A stretch of 64,000 bases of DNA from Nitratiruptor sp. YY08-10 (GTDB lineage Bacteria > Campylobacterota > Campylobacteria > Campylobacterales > Nitratiruptoraceae): contig NZ_AP023057.1 in the NCBI RefSeq assembly GCF_016629565.1, positions 1,116,001 to 1,180,000 of the forward strand, written 5' to 3'. Numbering within the stretch: position 1 is the first letter of the stretch; the number at the start of each line of letters is the position of its first letter. Position numbers and translations under genes: made by a program. Of the stretch, positions 1-7,831 are shown one piece after another. The notes under the pieces were generated by a model. The model saw nothing but the letters and a program-made list of their open reading frames with translations, was not told where the DNA came from and did not search any database.

Positions 1-34
1 CGCCTTTTCGTTTGAGAAATTCGATAACATCCAT
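1..34 (-). CDS. possible 5' end of a gene running off the window
   Basis: An ATG at 34-32 on the minus strand opens a frame with no stop to the window edge, reading MDVIEFLKRKG. An AAGG sequence lies about 7 nt upstream, a normal ribosome-site distance. It would be the next gene downstream of the RNase P RNA on the same strand. Only 11 codons are visible, so no family can be named and it may be chance. Confidence 0.35.
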   Translation of the reverse strand, partial: MDVIEFLKRKG

Positions 35-91
35 ACAAAAGCCTTTTTGATTGTATTGTAACAAAGCAGAAATGTGAAGAAAATAAGAGGT

Positions 92-430
92 GGCGCAACT
101 GTAAGCCGAGTTCTGTCGTGGATAGCTATTTATCTACGCTTAGTGTCACCACTAAGCTCTAGCGTCGCACTCAAAATGTGAGGCTTTAACCAGGTGCGAC
201 TTGCTGCGGGTTGGGTTTACACTGCCTTCTGTGTTACCACAGAAGCGGTGAGCTCTTACCTCACCCTTTCACCCTTGCCTGAGCCTTTAAGGCCATCGGC
301 GGTTTGCTCTCTGTTGCACTTTCCCTCAGCTTATCCCAAACGGGCTTCGCTGGCCACCGGTTAGGTGGAACCCTGCCTCACTGCAGCTCGGACTTTCCTC
401 TTGGTTTCCCAAGCAGCTATCCATTGCGCC
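92..430 (-). ncRNA. rnpB: RNase P RNA (M1 RNA, bacterial type A)
   Basis: This is the catalytic RNA of ribonuclease P, which removes 5' leaders from pre-tRNAs. Read on the minus strand, the 5' end has the universal GAGGAAAGTCCG block just inside the molecule (about 395-406). The 3' end has the matching ACAGAACTCGGCTTACAG block (about 100-117). The first nucleotides (GGCGCAAT) pair with the last (AGTTGCGCC), forming helix P1 and fixing both ends. The length, about 339 nt, is normal for a type A RNA. A near-consensus promoter sits directly upstream. No clear terminator hairpin is visible after the 3' end. Confidence 0.95.
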
Positions 431-436
431 AAATGA

Positions 437-465
437 ATTATAGCTTAATTTTATCTTAATGTAAA
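437..465 (-). promoter_or_regulatory. sigma-70-type promoter of rnpB
   Basis: On the minus strand there is a TTTACA -35 box (465-460), a 17-bp spacer and a perfect TATAAT -10 box (442-437). The -10 box lies 6 bp before the RNase P RNA 5' end at 430, the expected distance to a start site. The agreement between promoter spacing and the mapped P1 helix supports both calls. Confidence 0.85.
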
Positions 466-521
466 GATGTTATGATATTAAAAATAAATGTTAGCTGATA
501 TATAAACAAAAAGGAATGAGC

Positions 522-965
522 ATGAATAAATTCTTTATAGCATTGATGACATTTGTTATACTGGCTATACAGGTATTTTTGACATTTAAGATCAATATCG
601 GCTGGATACTTATTCTATCACTGGTTGCAATGGGGTTTTTCATCATTACAAATTACAAATCCTTGGCTCTTTCCACTGTTTTTGCCGTCTTTTTATATGG
701 AGGCGTAATTGCTATGCTAGACCATGAACAGTATGTTTCTCAAGAAATAAAACTTTCACAAAATGTCGTTATTGATCAAAAAAGTGGTACTAGATTTATC
801 ATTTCAATGAATGACTGGAAAAAATACAAAAACAGACTCAAAAAAGAACAAAAAGAGCTTCTTTGTCAAAGTTATACATTGTTGCATAAAGTATTACCGG
901 ATACATTTTGCTATTTGAGAGTGGGTAAAAAGGATCTGATCAAAGTCGAAAAACTAAGAAGTTAA
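522..965 (+). CDS. small membrane protein of unknown function
   Basis: A 147-aa protein with three closely spaced hydrophobic stretches in its first 75 residues, covering about 5-22, 27-43 and 49-68. A charged, Lys-rich, probably soluble part of about 75 residues follows. I chose the ATG at 522 because an AAGGA lies 6 nt before it; the ATG at 516 is only about 1 nt from that site. The gene is divergent from rnpB, and its stop is followed by a 9-bp inverted repeat. I recognise no family or motif. A soluble C-terminal part anchored by three helices is what can be seen; function is unknown. Confidence 0.6.
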   Translation: MNKFFIALMTFVILAIQVFLTFKINIGWILILSLVAMGFFIITNYKSLALSTVFAVFLYGGVIAMLDHEQYVSQEIKLSQNVVIDQKSGTRFIISMNDWKKYKNRLKKEQKELLCQSYTLLHKVLPDTFCYLRVGKKDLIKVEKLRS

Positions 966-969
966 AATT

Positions 970-989
970 CGTTAGCCAAGTGGCTAACG
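970..989. terminator. inverted repeat between convergent genes, probable terminator
   Basis: CGTTAGCCA (970-978) is perfectly complementary to TGGCTAACG (981-989) around a 2-nt centre. It lies between the stop of the small membrane protein gene and the stop of oorC. On the minus strand it is followed by GAATTTTAAC, a weak T run, so it best fits an end for the oor operon. It may work in both directions. Confidence 0.65.
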
Positions 990-990
990 A

Positions 991-1605
991 TTATGCGGAA
1001 CATACGTCCTTTGCTTTTAAAGCTTCTGCTTCTGCTACCGTTTTGATTCTACCTTTTTCTTTTGCTTCTTTCGCATATTTTACACCAAGATTGTATGCCG
1101 TTTTATTGAGTTCAACAAATTTCGGTGGAACTTTGGAGATCATTGTCTCATATACAAGCTCTTCAGGAAGAACTTTTGTCATCTCGATAGTTACACCAAG
1201 AGCAACGACGGACTGAGTAACAACGTTTCCAACTTCCTCTTTTGCAATAGATATGATAGGAATGGCATACATTTCCCACCTGTCAAGGTCTTCTTGTGTT
1301 GGTGTTACGAGATTTGGCTCGAATACAATAATACCACCATCTTTTACACCGCTTTTGAACTGATTGTAACTAACCTGTGCAGTTGAGAGCATATACTCTA
1401 TCTCACCTTCATTTGCATAAGGATATAAAATCTCTTCATCATCCAAGATGATATCCACTTTTGTAGGGCCGCCTCGTACTTGTGAGGTATATGTTGCAGC
1501 TTTTACACCATATCCGCCTGCTTTAATCTTTGCAGCAGCCAAAATTTCGCCTGCAAGCAAAACACCCTGACCGCCAACTCCTGTAAATCGTAATTGATGT
1601 CTCAT
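991..1605 (-). CDS. oorC: 2-oxoglutarate:acceptor oxidoreductase, gamma subunit
   Basis: This is the gamma subunit of 2-oxoglutarate:ferredoxin oxidoreductase, which in a reductive TCA cycle carboxylates succinyl-CoA to 2-oxoglutarate. The 204-aa protein has the family's N-terminal glycine-rich signature FTGVGGQGVLLAGEIL (about 7-22) and the conserved RGGPTKVDI stretch near residue 45. I chose the ATG at 1605, which has AAGGAAG 6 nt upstream, over a TTG two codons earlier that touches that site. It is the last gene of the oorDABC set, separated from oorB by 83 bp that contain a GC-rich hairpin, and is followed by an inverted-repeat terminator. Confidence 0.93.
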   Translation of the reverse strand: MRHQLRFTGVGGQGVLLAGEILAAAKIKAGGYGVKAATYTSQVRGGPTKVDIILDDEEILYPYANEGEIEYMLSTAQVSYNQFKSGVKDGGIIVFEPNLVTPTQEDLDRWEMYAIPIISIAKEEVGNVVTQSVVALGVTIEMTKVLPEELVYETMISKVPPKFVELNKTAYNLGVKYAKEAKEKGRIKTVAEAEALKAKDVCSA

Positions 1606-1672
1606 AGTCAACTTCCTTTGAGTTTGTTTTTGTTATTTCTTTGAATAACTACTATGAGTGTAGCAATTCAAA

Positions 1673-1685
1673 GGGGCGAAGCCCC
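1673..1685. other. intercistronic stem-loop between oorB and oorC
   Basis: GGGGC (1673-1677) and GCCCC (1681-1685) form a 5-bp GC stem with a 3-nt loop, directly downstream of the oorB stop on the minus strand. An outer TTTGAA/TTCAAA pair (about 1640-1645 and 1666-1671) could extend folding in the same gap. No T run follows, so it looks like a processing, stability or partial-termination element rather than an operon end. That role is inference. Confidence 0.5.
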
Positions 1686-1688
1686 AGA

Positions 1689-2543
1689 TTAGAATGGTTT
1701 AACCTGAACAGGAATATCCACTTTTTTCTTATTCTGTGCCGCTTCGATAACTAAGTCATACGCATCACAGTATTCCATCTGATCTGTTACGTGATGTAAG
1801 ATTCCTGTTGGAAAGTAGTTGATTTTTTCCTCTTCAGGGAGCTTGTCATATTTTGCTTTTGACATTGTGATGCTATCAATCCATTCTTGATTTTGGATTG
1901 CCTCACCCATTTTGTTTTTTCGTCCCAAGTTTACGTGACAGTTACTAAATACATCAAAGAAGCTGAATCCTCTGTGTTGGAAACCTTTAATGAACATCTT
2001 TTCCAATTTCTTTGGATCCGTGACAGTTTCACGTGCAATAAAAGTAGCCCCCGCACCTTTCGCAAGTTCACACGCATCAAATGTTGGATCAACGTTCCCA
2101 TATTGAGTAGTAACAGCCCACATTCCTTTTGGTGTTGTAGGACTTACTTGTGAGTTTGTCAGACCATAGATGAAGTTATTGATCAAAATGAAATTAAGAT
2201 CGATATTTCTTCTACATCCATGTATTGTATGGTTCCCACCGATTGCAAGCCCGTCACCATCACCTGCTACTACAATAACGTGTTTATCAGGATTAGCTAA
2301 CTTGATCCCCGTCGCATAGGCAACAGTCCGTCCGTGTGTGGTGTGCACTGTATTACAATTGAGATATGAGCTAAATCGTCCACTACATCCAATCCCAGAA
2401 ACCACACATACATCATCCATATTCCAACCAAGGCTGTCAATCGCTCGGATAACTGCTTTAAGAATAATTCCATCGCCACATCCCCAACACCAAAGCGTTG
2501 GCATCTTGTCCGTTCGTAAATATTCATTGTAATTAAAAGCCAT
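1689..2543 (-). CDS. oorB: 2-oxoglutarate:acceptor oxidoreductase, beta (TPP) subunit
   Basis: The thiamine-diphosphate subunit of 2-oxoglutarate:ferredoxin oxidoreductase, 284 aa. The N-terminal CWGCGDG motif (Cys19, Cys22) and Cys53 fit the cysteines that bind a 4Fe-4S cluster in this family. The TPP-Mg signature GDGDGLAIGGNH starts at residue 94, and YGLTNSQVSPTT (about 126-137) is the conserved stretch after it. A strong GGGGGAGA ribosome site precedes the ATG. It sits 10 bp after oorA in the operon and acts with OorA at the catalytic interface, taking electrons through OorD. Confidence 0.95.
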   Translation of the reverse strand: MAFNYNEYLRTDKMPTLWCWGCGDGIILKAVIRAIDSLGWNMDDVCVVSGIGCSGRFSSYLNCNTVHTTHGRTVAYATGIKLANPDKHVIVVAGDGDGLAIGGNHTIHGCRRNIDLNFILINNFIYGLTNSQVSPTTPKGMWAVTTQYGNVDPTFDACELAKGAGATFIARETVTDPKKLEKMFIKGFQHRGFSFFDVFSNCHVNLGRKNKMGEAIQNQEWIDSITMSKAKYDKLPEEEKINYFPTGILHHVTDQMEYCDAYDLVIEAAQNKKKVDIPVQVKPF

Positions 2544-2553
2544 ATTCTCCCCC

Positions 2554-3702
2554 TTATATACCCATTGCTTTGAGTTTTTCTATGATTTCAGCTGGACTGA
2601 TTGGTCGACCGTTCGCTTTGTTGAGAGCCACAGGTCGCTTTTTCATAACTCGTTCGACTTCATCGATATATTGACCCATATTAAGTTCTGGCATCAAGAT
2701 TTTCTCTGCTGGAAACCTCTCGCCAATCTCTTTCATCTTCTCTTCTGGACTTGGCCAAAGTGTAATTGGTCGAAACATACCAATTTTTACACCTTGCTCT
2801 CTTAGGCGGTTAATCGCTTCTCTTGCACTTCTGCTAACGCTTCCGTACGCAACAATAAGCCACTCAGCATCATCAAGCATATACTCTTCATAGCTATCAA
2901 GAAGATCTTTTCTTCGAGAATCTATCTTTCTATGAAGTCTCTCAATCAAGTTTTGACAAATTTCGGCATCTTCTGTTGGAAATCCTGTAGGTCCATGATG
3001 AAGTCCAGTCAAATGGAATCTATATCCTTGGAACATTGGTGGAATGACTGCTGGTTTATCCTGAGGCACATCAAATGGTTTGAATTCCTCTTTTGGAATA
3101 GATGGATCAGGTTTGGCGCGATTTACAATGGATGCTTGTACCTCTTCAAGATTAGGCAAAACAGCTTTTCCGTGCATGTGTCCAAGTGTTTCATCCAAAA
3201 GAACAAATACCGGAGTCATAAGCTCTTCAGCTACATTGAAAGCTCGAACGACTTCTGTGTAGCACTCTTCAAGACTTCCAGGACAAAAAGTGATAGATTT
3301 ATAATCACCATGCGTTGGTGATTTTGCCTGGTTGATATCACCTTGCTGTACACGTGTAGGGAGACCAGTCGATGGACCACCGCGCATAACATTAGTGATT
3401 ACAAGCGGAGTCTCGGTCATGAACCCAAGACCAATCTGCTCAGCTTTGAGGCTGATACCGGGACCTGAAGTATTTGTCATAGACTTTACACCACTCATGC
3501 TAGCACCAAGTGCAACAGCAATACCACCGATCTCATCTTCCATTTGGATAAACTTTCCACCAACTTTTGGAAGCAATACACTCATCTCATGTGCAACTTC
3601 ACTCGAAGGTGTAATCGGATATCCTCCAAAAAATCTACAGCCTGCATCAATTGCCGCTTTTGCAGCCAATTCGTTACCACTAGATATTACTTCTCTTGCC
3701 AT
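2554..3702 (-). CDS. oorA: 2-oxoglutarate:acceptor oxidoreductase, alpha subunit
   Basis: The large subunit of 2-oxoglutarate:ferredoxin oxidoreductase, 382 aa. It carries the pyrimidine-binding part of the TPP site: GCRFFGGYPITPSSEV near residues 21-36 and the QMEDEIGGIAVALGAS stretch near 53-70, including the conserved Glu. The TNTSGPGISLKAEQIG segment follows. The length matches the separate alpha subunits of KorAB/OorAB enzymes rather than fused pyruvate:ferredoxin oxidoreductases. It lies between oorD (9 bp away) and oorB in the order D-A-B-C, the gene order of Campylobacter and Helicobacter Oor. Confidence 0.95.
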   Translation of the reverse strand: MAREVISSGNELAAKAAIDAGCRFFGGYPITPSSEVAHEMSVLLPKVGGKFIQMEDEIGGIAVALGASMSGVKSMTNTSGPGISLKAEQIGLGFMTETPLVITNVMRGGPSTGLPTRVQQGDINQAKSPTHGDYKSITFCPGSLEECYTEVVRAFNVAEELMTPVFVLLDETLGHMHGKAVLPNLEEVQASIVNRAKPDPSIPKEEFKPFDVPQDKPAVIPPMFQGYRFHLTGLHHGPTGFPTEDAEICQNLIERLHRKIDSRRKDLLDSYEEYMLDDAEWLIVAYGSVSRSAREAINRLREQGVKIGMFRPITLWPSPEEKMKEIGERFPAEKILMPELNMGQYIDEVERVMKKRPVALNKANGRPISPAEIIEKLKAMGI

Positions 3703-3711
3703 TACCTCTCC

Positions 3712-4050
3712 TTACGCACAAAGTGCTTTAATATCTTCTTCACGAGCCATATAGTGATTTTTCTTAATTGCTTCGGCTCGCTCTTTTGCTTCTTTGCTGA
3801 GTTTTGCAAATTTATACTCTTTTCGGTCAGCTACCATGATTGCAAAATCCGGACACTCAAGTTCACAGTCGTTACAACCGATACAGCTATCTGGATAAAC
3901 AACCTTTACCATAGCACCAAGAATCGTTTTCGGTTCAGGAACCATTGCCAAAACACCTGCAGGGCAGTACGCAACACAAAGGTCACACGCCTTACAGTTG
4001 TTTTCTTCTACCCATACAGGTGTGTTTTCAGGGGCTTTTATCAATCCCAT
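3712..4050 (-). CDS. oorD: 2-oxoglutarate:acceptor oxidoreductase, delta (2x 4Fe-4S ferredoxin) subunit
   Basis: A 112-aa ferredoxin-like subunit with two complete 4Fe-4S motifs: Cys19-Cys22-Cys25-Cys29 (CKACDLCVAYCP) and Cys56-Cys59-Cys62-Cys66 (CIGCNDCELECP). It passes electrons between the OorAB active site and soluble ferredoxin. In the carboxylating direction reduced ferredoxin is the donor. The C-terminal 40 residues are charged and carry no cluster ligands. It starts 1 bp after the HMA-domain gene stop, so the two are almost certainly co-translated. Confidence 0.93.
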   Translation of the reverse strand: MGLIKAPENTPVWVEENNCKACDLCVAYCPAGVLAMVPEPKTILGAMVKVVYPDSCIGCNDCELECPDFAIMVADRKEYKFAKLSKEAKERAEAIKKNHYMAREEDIKALCA

Positions 4051-4051
4051 T

Positions 4052-4345
4052 TCATTCTCCTTTATCTAAAGTAAATTTGCCTACAGCACAACTAACAAAG
4101 CTTTTTGTTTTTAGGCCCAATTTATCCATGGTGGATAAGTCCTGGTCATATAAAGGATAACCTAGACCTATTAATATCTCTTTGAATTTTTTTTCATCTT
4201 CCTCATTTTGTAACTCAACTGTTACAATTCGAGGCTCTTTTGTCAGATCTACATCTACAAAGCCAAAATATGGAGAAAGCGCTTTTTTGATACTATTTGC
4301 GCACCCTTCACATCTAATATTTGCTACAGAAAAGCTTTTTCTCAT
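4052..4345 (-). CDS. heavy-metal-associated (HMA) domain protein inside the TCA operon
   Basis: A 97-aa protein whose first 65 residues read as an HMA/CopZ-like ferredoxin-fold domain: beta-strand SFSVANI, metal motif C12-E-G-C15 followed by helix ANSIKKAL, and the VTVEL strand. The usual Met before the motif is replaced (IRCEGC rather than GMxCxxC). An extra 32-residue tail carries a third cysteine (Cys86, in SFVSCAVG). The gene overlaps the sucD stop by 1 bp and ends 1 bp before oorD. A metal-handling job linked to the iron-sulfur enzyme OorD is possible but is inference from position only. It could also be a copper chaperone or a protein that has lost metal binding. Confidence 0.75.
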   Translation of the reverse strand: MRKSFSVANIRCEGCANSIKKALSPYFGFVDVDLTKEPRIVTVELQNEEDEKKFKEILIGLGYPLYDQDLSTMDKLGLKTKSFVSCAVGKFTLDKGE

Positions 4346-5217
4346 TATTTACCAAGTGCCTTTGCAACTGTTTTGCCAATATCTGCAGGAGATTTCACAA
4401 CATGTACACCAGCTGCGGCAAGTGCATCCATTTTTTCCTGTGCCGTTCCTTGACCACCACTGATTATCGCTCCGGCATGCCCCATTCGTTTGCCTTTTGG
4501 AGCAGTTTGGCCTGCAATAAAGGCTACAACCGGTTTTGTAATATTTTCTTTGATAAATTCAGCAGCCTCTATTTCTAACGTTCCACCAATTTCACCTATC
4601 ATAACAATCGCTTCCGTTTCAGGATCCGCTTCAAACATAGGAAGGAGTTGTTTGTAACTTAAACCGATAATTGGGTCTCCTCCGATACCAACAGCTGTTG
4701 TAATTCCAAGTCCCTCTTTTACAACCTGGTTACTCGCCTCATACGTCAGTGTACCTGACTTGGAAATGAGTCCCACTGGTCCTTTTTTGAAGATAAATCC
4801 TGGCATGATACCTATCTTGCACTCTTCAGCAGTAATGATTCCAGGACAGTTTGGTCCAATTGTCTTCATTCCTTTTTTTGTTGCATACATCTTTGCATAC
4901 ATCATATCTTTAACTGGAGCTCCTTCAGTAATGATAACGGCCAATTCAATCCCAGCATCTGCTGCTTCCATTACGGCATCTGCAGTAAAGGCAGGCGGAA
5001 CAAAAATCATACTGACAGTTGCCCCAGTTGCATCAACTGCCTCTTTTACAGTATTAAACACTGGTCTATCAAGATGTGTCTGACCACCTTTACCAGGTGT
5101 AACACCTCCTACAATCTGTGTCCCATACTCTATACACTGCTCGCTATGAAACGTTCCCTCTTTTCCAGTAAAACCTTGCACAATTACTTTTGTATCTTTA
5201 TTGACCAAAATACTCAT
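4345..5217 (-). CDS. sucD: succinyl-CoA synthetase (ADP-forming), alpha subunit
   Basis: The alpha subunit binds CoA and carries the phosphohistidine. In the reductive cycle the enzyme converts succinate to succinyl-CoA with ATP. The 290-aa protein has the CoA-binding Rossmann start ([14 protein letters not shown], 11-24), the GPNCPGII segment (121-128) and the phosphorylated His247 in [12 protein letters not shown]. The length is standard. Its start overlaps the sucC stop by 1 bp, and its stop overlaps the start of the HMA gene. The protein is intact and ordinary for the family. Confidence 0.96.
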   Translation of the reverse strand: MSILVNKDTKVIVQGFTGKEGTFHSEQCIEYGTQIVGGVTPGKGGQTHLDRPVFNTVKEAVDATGATVSMIFVPPAFTADAVMEAADAGIELAVIITEGAPVKDMMYAKMYATKKGMKTIGPNCPGIITAEECKIGIMPGFIFKKGPVGLISKSGTLTYEASNQVVKEGLGITTAVGIGGDPIIGLSYKQLLPMFEADPETEAIVMIGEIGGTLEIEAAEFIKENITKPVVAFIAGQTAPKGKRMGHAGAIISGGQGTAQEKMDALAAAGVHVVKSPADIGKTVAKALGK

Positions 5218-6389
5218 TACAGTTCTCCTTTCGCTGCAGCTACTGCTTTTCTTGCACCATCAGCCAAATCTGTAGCAGGGATAATGTTTTTTATATTTGC
5301 GTTTTTCAAAATTTCAGCGGCTTGCTCAGCATTTGTTCCATCGAGTCGAACAACAACTGGTACGTTGACTTCTACTTGTTTGGTAGCCTGCAAGATTCCA
5401 TTTGCAATTCGGTCACATCGAACGATACCCCCAAAGATATTAACAAAGATACTTTTAACATTCTCATCACTTAAAATAAGCTCAAATCCTTTTGCAACGG
5501 TATCAGGATTTGCGCCACCACCCACATCCAAAAAGTTTGCAGGCTCTCCGCCTTCATGCTTGATAATATCCATAGTTGCCATCGCAAGCCCTGCACCGTT
5601 TACCATACAACCAACATTTCCATCCAAGTTCACATAGCTTAGACCATACTTCGCTGCTTCTACTTCTACAGGATCCTCTTCGCTCAAATCTCTCATCTCA
5701 TGAATATCTGGATGTTTATAAAGTGCGTTGTCATCAAATCCCATCTTTGCATCAAGAGCCAGGAATCGTCCATCTCCTGTTTTGATCAATGGATTGATCT
5801 CGATCAAGTTTGCATCTTTATCCATATAAACTTTATAGAGCGCTTCAGCAAACTGTATAAAAGGTCGAATCTCCTCTTTTGCTAGACCCAGACCAAAAGC
5901 CAGTTTTCTTCCATGAAATCCTTGAAAACCGATAGTTGGATCGATTGCAACTTTGATAATTTTTTCTGGAGTTTTGGCAGCTACCTCTTCAATCTCCATA
6001 CCGCCCTCAGTCGAGGCCATCATAACAGGCATCTCTGAGCTTCTATCAAGTACCATTCCAAGATAGTACTCTTTTTGGATATCTGCACCCTCTTCTACAT
6101 ACACTTTTTCTACTTTTTTGCCTTCAGGTCCTGTTTGGTGTGTCACCAATGTCATACCAAGCATCTCTTCGGCAATTTTTTCCACTTCATCAAGGCTTCT
6201 AGCAAGCTTAACACCACCTGCCTTTCCTCGTCCTCCTGCATGGATTTGCGCTTTTACAACCCAGAGATCGCCACCGAGGCATTGAGCAACTTCTCTCGCT
6301 TCTGGTCCAGTAAACGCTACCTCGCCTCTTGGAACCGGTACGCCATATTCACGAAAAATCTCTTTTGCTTGATATTCATGTATATTCAT
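5217..6389 (-). CDS. sucC: succinyl-CoA synthetase (ADP-forming), beta subunit
   Basis: The nucleotide-binding subunit of succinyl-CoA synthetase, 390 aa, the usual length. It begins with the family signature [20 protein letters not shown] and has an ATP-grasp fold: [20 protein letters not shown] near 44-63 and the metal-site segment [10 protein letters not shown] near 195. The C-terminal flavodoxin-like part has [13 protein letters not shown] and FLDVGGGAN (about 265-295). It is stop-start coupled to sucD. Upstream, fumB ends 14 bp away, so these genes continue the icd-mdh-fum transcript. Confidence 0.96.
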   Translation of the reverse strand: MNIHEYQAKEIFREYGVPVPRGEVAFTGPEAREVAQCLGGDLWVVKAQIHAGGRGKAGGVKLARSLDEVEKIAEEMLGMTLVTHQTGPEGKKVEKVYVEEGADIQKEYYLGMVLDRSSEMPVMMASTEGGMEIEEVAAKTPEKIIKVAIDPTIGFQGFHGRKLAFGLGLAKEEIRPFIQFAEALYKVYMDKDANLIEINPLIKTGDGRFLALDAKMGFDDNALYKHPDIHEMRDLSEEDPVEVEAAKYGLSYVNLDGNVGCMVNGAGLAMATMDIIKHEGGEPANFLDVGGGANPDTVAKGFELILSDENVKSIFVNIFGGIVRCDRIANGILQATKQVEVNVPVVVRLDGTNAEQAAEILKNANIKNIIPATDLADGARKAVAAAKGEL

Positions 6390-6403
6390 TTAAAACTCCT
6401 TTC

Positions 6404-6958
6404 TTAAACTTTTGCCCACTGTTTTCGACCCTCTTCATATAGGTCGTTTCCATAGGTATCATTGACTACGACAACAGGAAAATCTTCAACTACAATTCGA
6501 CGTACTGCCTCTGGTCCTAGTTCAGGATAGGCTATGACTTCAGCATCTTTAATCCGTTTAGCCAAAAGTGCTCCTGCACCACCGACTGCACCGAAGTAAA
6601 CTGCTTTATGCTTTTTACAAGCCTCTTTTACAGCATCATTCCTTTTTCCCTTGCCTATCATTCCTTTAAGGCCATGTTCTATTAAAATAGGTGCATAACT
6701 GTCCATTCTGTAACTTGTAGTAGGTCCTGCACTTCCGATAACTTCTCCCGGTTTCGGAGGAGTTGGACCGACATAGTAGATCACTGCACCGTGCAGATCA
6801 AAAGGAAGCTCTTTCCCTTCAAAAATCAGATCAACAAGTCTTTTATGCGCTGCATCTCTCGCAGTGTAGAGTGTTCCTGTAAGATATACAATATCTCCGG
6901 CCTTTAGTTTTTCAACATCTTCATCACTCAATGGTGTCTTTAGTTTATACTCTGCCAT
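6404..6958 (-). CDS. fumB: fumarate hydratase class I, beta (C-terminal) subunit
   Basis: The small subunit of a two-subunit, oxygen-sensitive 4Fe-4S fumarase that interconverts malate and fumarate. The 184-aa protein has the family stretch GDIVYLTGTLYTARDAAHKR (about 21-40), GPTTSYRMDSY in the middle and GGAGALLAKRI in the last third. Single-chain class I fumarases of enteric bacteria carry this as their C-terminal part; a split form is usual in thermophiles, archaea and autotrophic Campylobacterota. It is 9 bp downstream of the alpha subunit. L-tartrate dehydratase subunits look similar, but the TCA context favours fumarase. Confidence 0.92.
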   Translation of the reverse strand: MAEYKLKTPLSDEDVEKLKAGDIVYLTGTLYTARDAAHKRLVDLIFEGKELPFDLHGAVIYYVGPTPPKPGEVIGSAGPTTSYRMDSYAPILIEHGLKGMIGKGKRNDAVKEACKKHKAVYFGAVGGAGALLAKRIKDAEVIAYPELGPEAVRRIVVEDFPVVVVNDTYGNDLYEEGRKQWAKV

Positions 6959-6967
6959 TGCTCATCC

Positions 6968-7831
6968 TTAAATGGTTATATGTGCATGTCGAGAACTGTG
7001 ACACTGAATGTTAACCGCGACAGGTAGTGAAGCAATATGACACATACGACCCGGTTTATATGTTTCGATATGAACAGCCAAAGCTGTTTGTGTACCGCCC
7101 ATACCCATAGCACCAATTCCGAGTTTATTGAGCTCTTCCAAAATCTCTTTTTCGAATGCATCAAGCTCTGGATCTGGATTTGGTGTTCCAATATCACGGA
7201 AAAGTGCGTGTTTGCTCATTACCGCTGCATAATCAAAGCTACCTCCTATTCCCACACCTACAACAATCGGAGGACACACATTTGGTCCAGCATCACTGAC
7301 AACTTGTTTGACAAACTCTTTGATGCCTTCTTTTCCCTGTGCAGGAGCCAAAACTCTAGCCCGGCTTCCATTTTCACTTCCACCGCCTTTTGCCGCAAAC
7401 TCAATCTCGATTTTATCCCCTGGAACAATATCAAAATAGATAACAGGAGGCAGGTTGTAACCAATTTTGTCTTTGAGATTTGCTCTTGTAAAACAGTCAC
7501 ACGTTGAAGCTCTCAGGTATCCCTCTTCATACCCCTTTTTCGTTCCTTCAAAAATCGCATCTTTGAGGCTGCCACCCTCAACTCGTACATCTTCACCCAT
7601 TTTGACAAAAAAGATGGCAAGTCCTGTATCTTGGCAAAGTGGCTTGTTCTCTTTTGCTGCTATTTCGGCATTTTCTAAAAGCTGTTCCAAGACAGCTTTA
7701 CTCACCAAGCTCTCTTCTTTTTCAAGAGCTTCTTGTAAAGCTTTGTGCATATCTTCACTAAGATGCGTCGTTGAATAGATAATGGTATCTCGTATCGCTT
7801 TTACAATATCTTCATATGCAACTGTACGCAT
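6968..7831 (-). CDS. fumA: fumarate hydratase class I, alpha (N-terminal) subunit
   Basis: The iron-sulfur subunit of a split class I fumarase. It keeps three cysteines at the places expected for the 4Fe-4S ligands: CQDTG (near 67), NVCPP (near 187) and GRMCHIASLP (near 265). GGSENGSRARV is another conserved stretch. I took the second of two adjacent ATGs (7831), because GGAG is 7 nt from it but only 4 nt from the first at 7834; the difference is one residue. The mdh stop TGA overlaps this start, giving translational coupling. Both fumarase subunits are complete. Confidence 0.92.
   Translation of the reverse strand: MRTVAYEDIVKAIRDTIIYSTTHLSEDMHKALQEALEKEESLVSKAVLEQLLENAEIAAKENKPLCQDTGLAIFFVKMGEDVRVEGGSLKDAIFEGTKKGYEEGYLRASTCDCFTRANLKDKIGYNLPPVIYFDIVPGDKIEIEFAAKGGGSENGSRARVLAPAQGKEGIKEFVKQVVSDAGPNVCPPIVVGVGIGGSFDYAAVMSKHALFRDIGTPNPDPELDAFEKEILEELNKLGIGAMGMGGTQTALAVHIETYKPGRMCHIASLPVAVNIQCHSSRHAHITI

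Noticed and set aside
980-1216. Plus-strand open frame opposite oorC
   Set aside because: OorC on the minus strand is a confident match and the frame starts within the inverted repeat.
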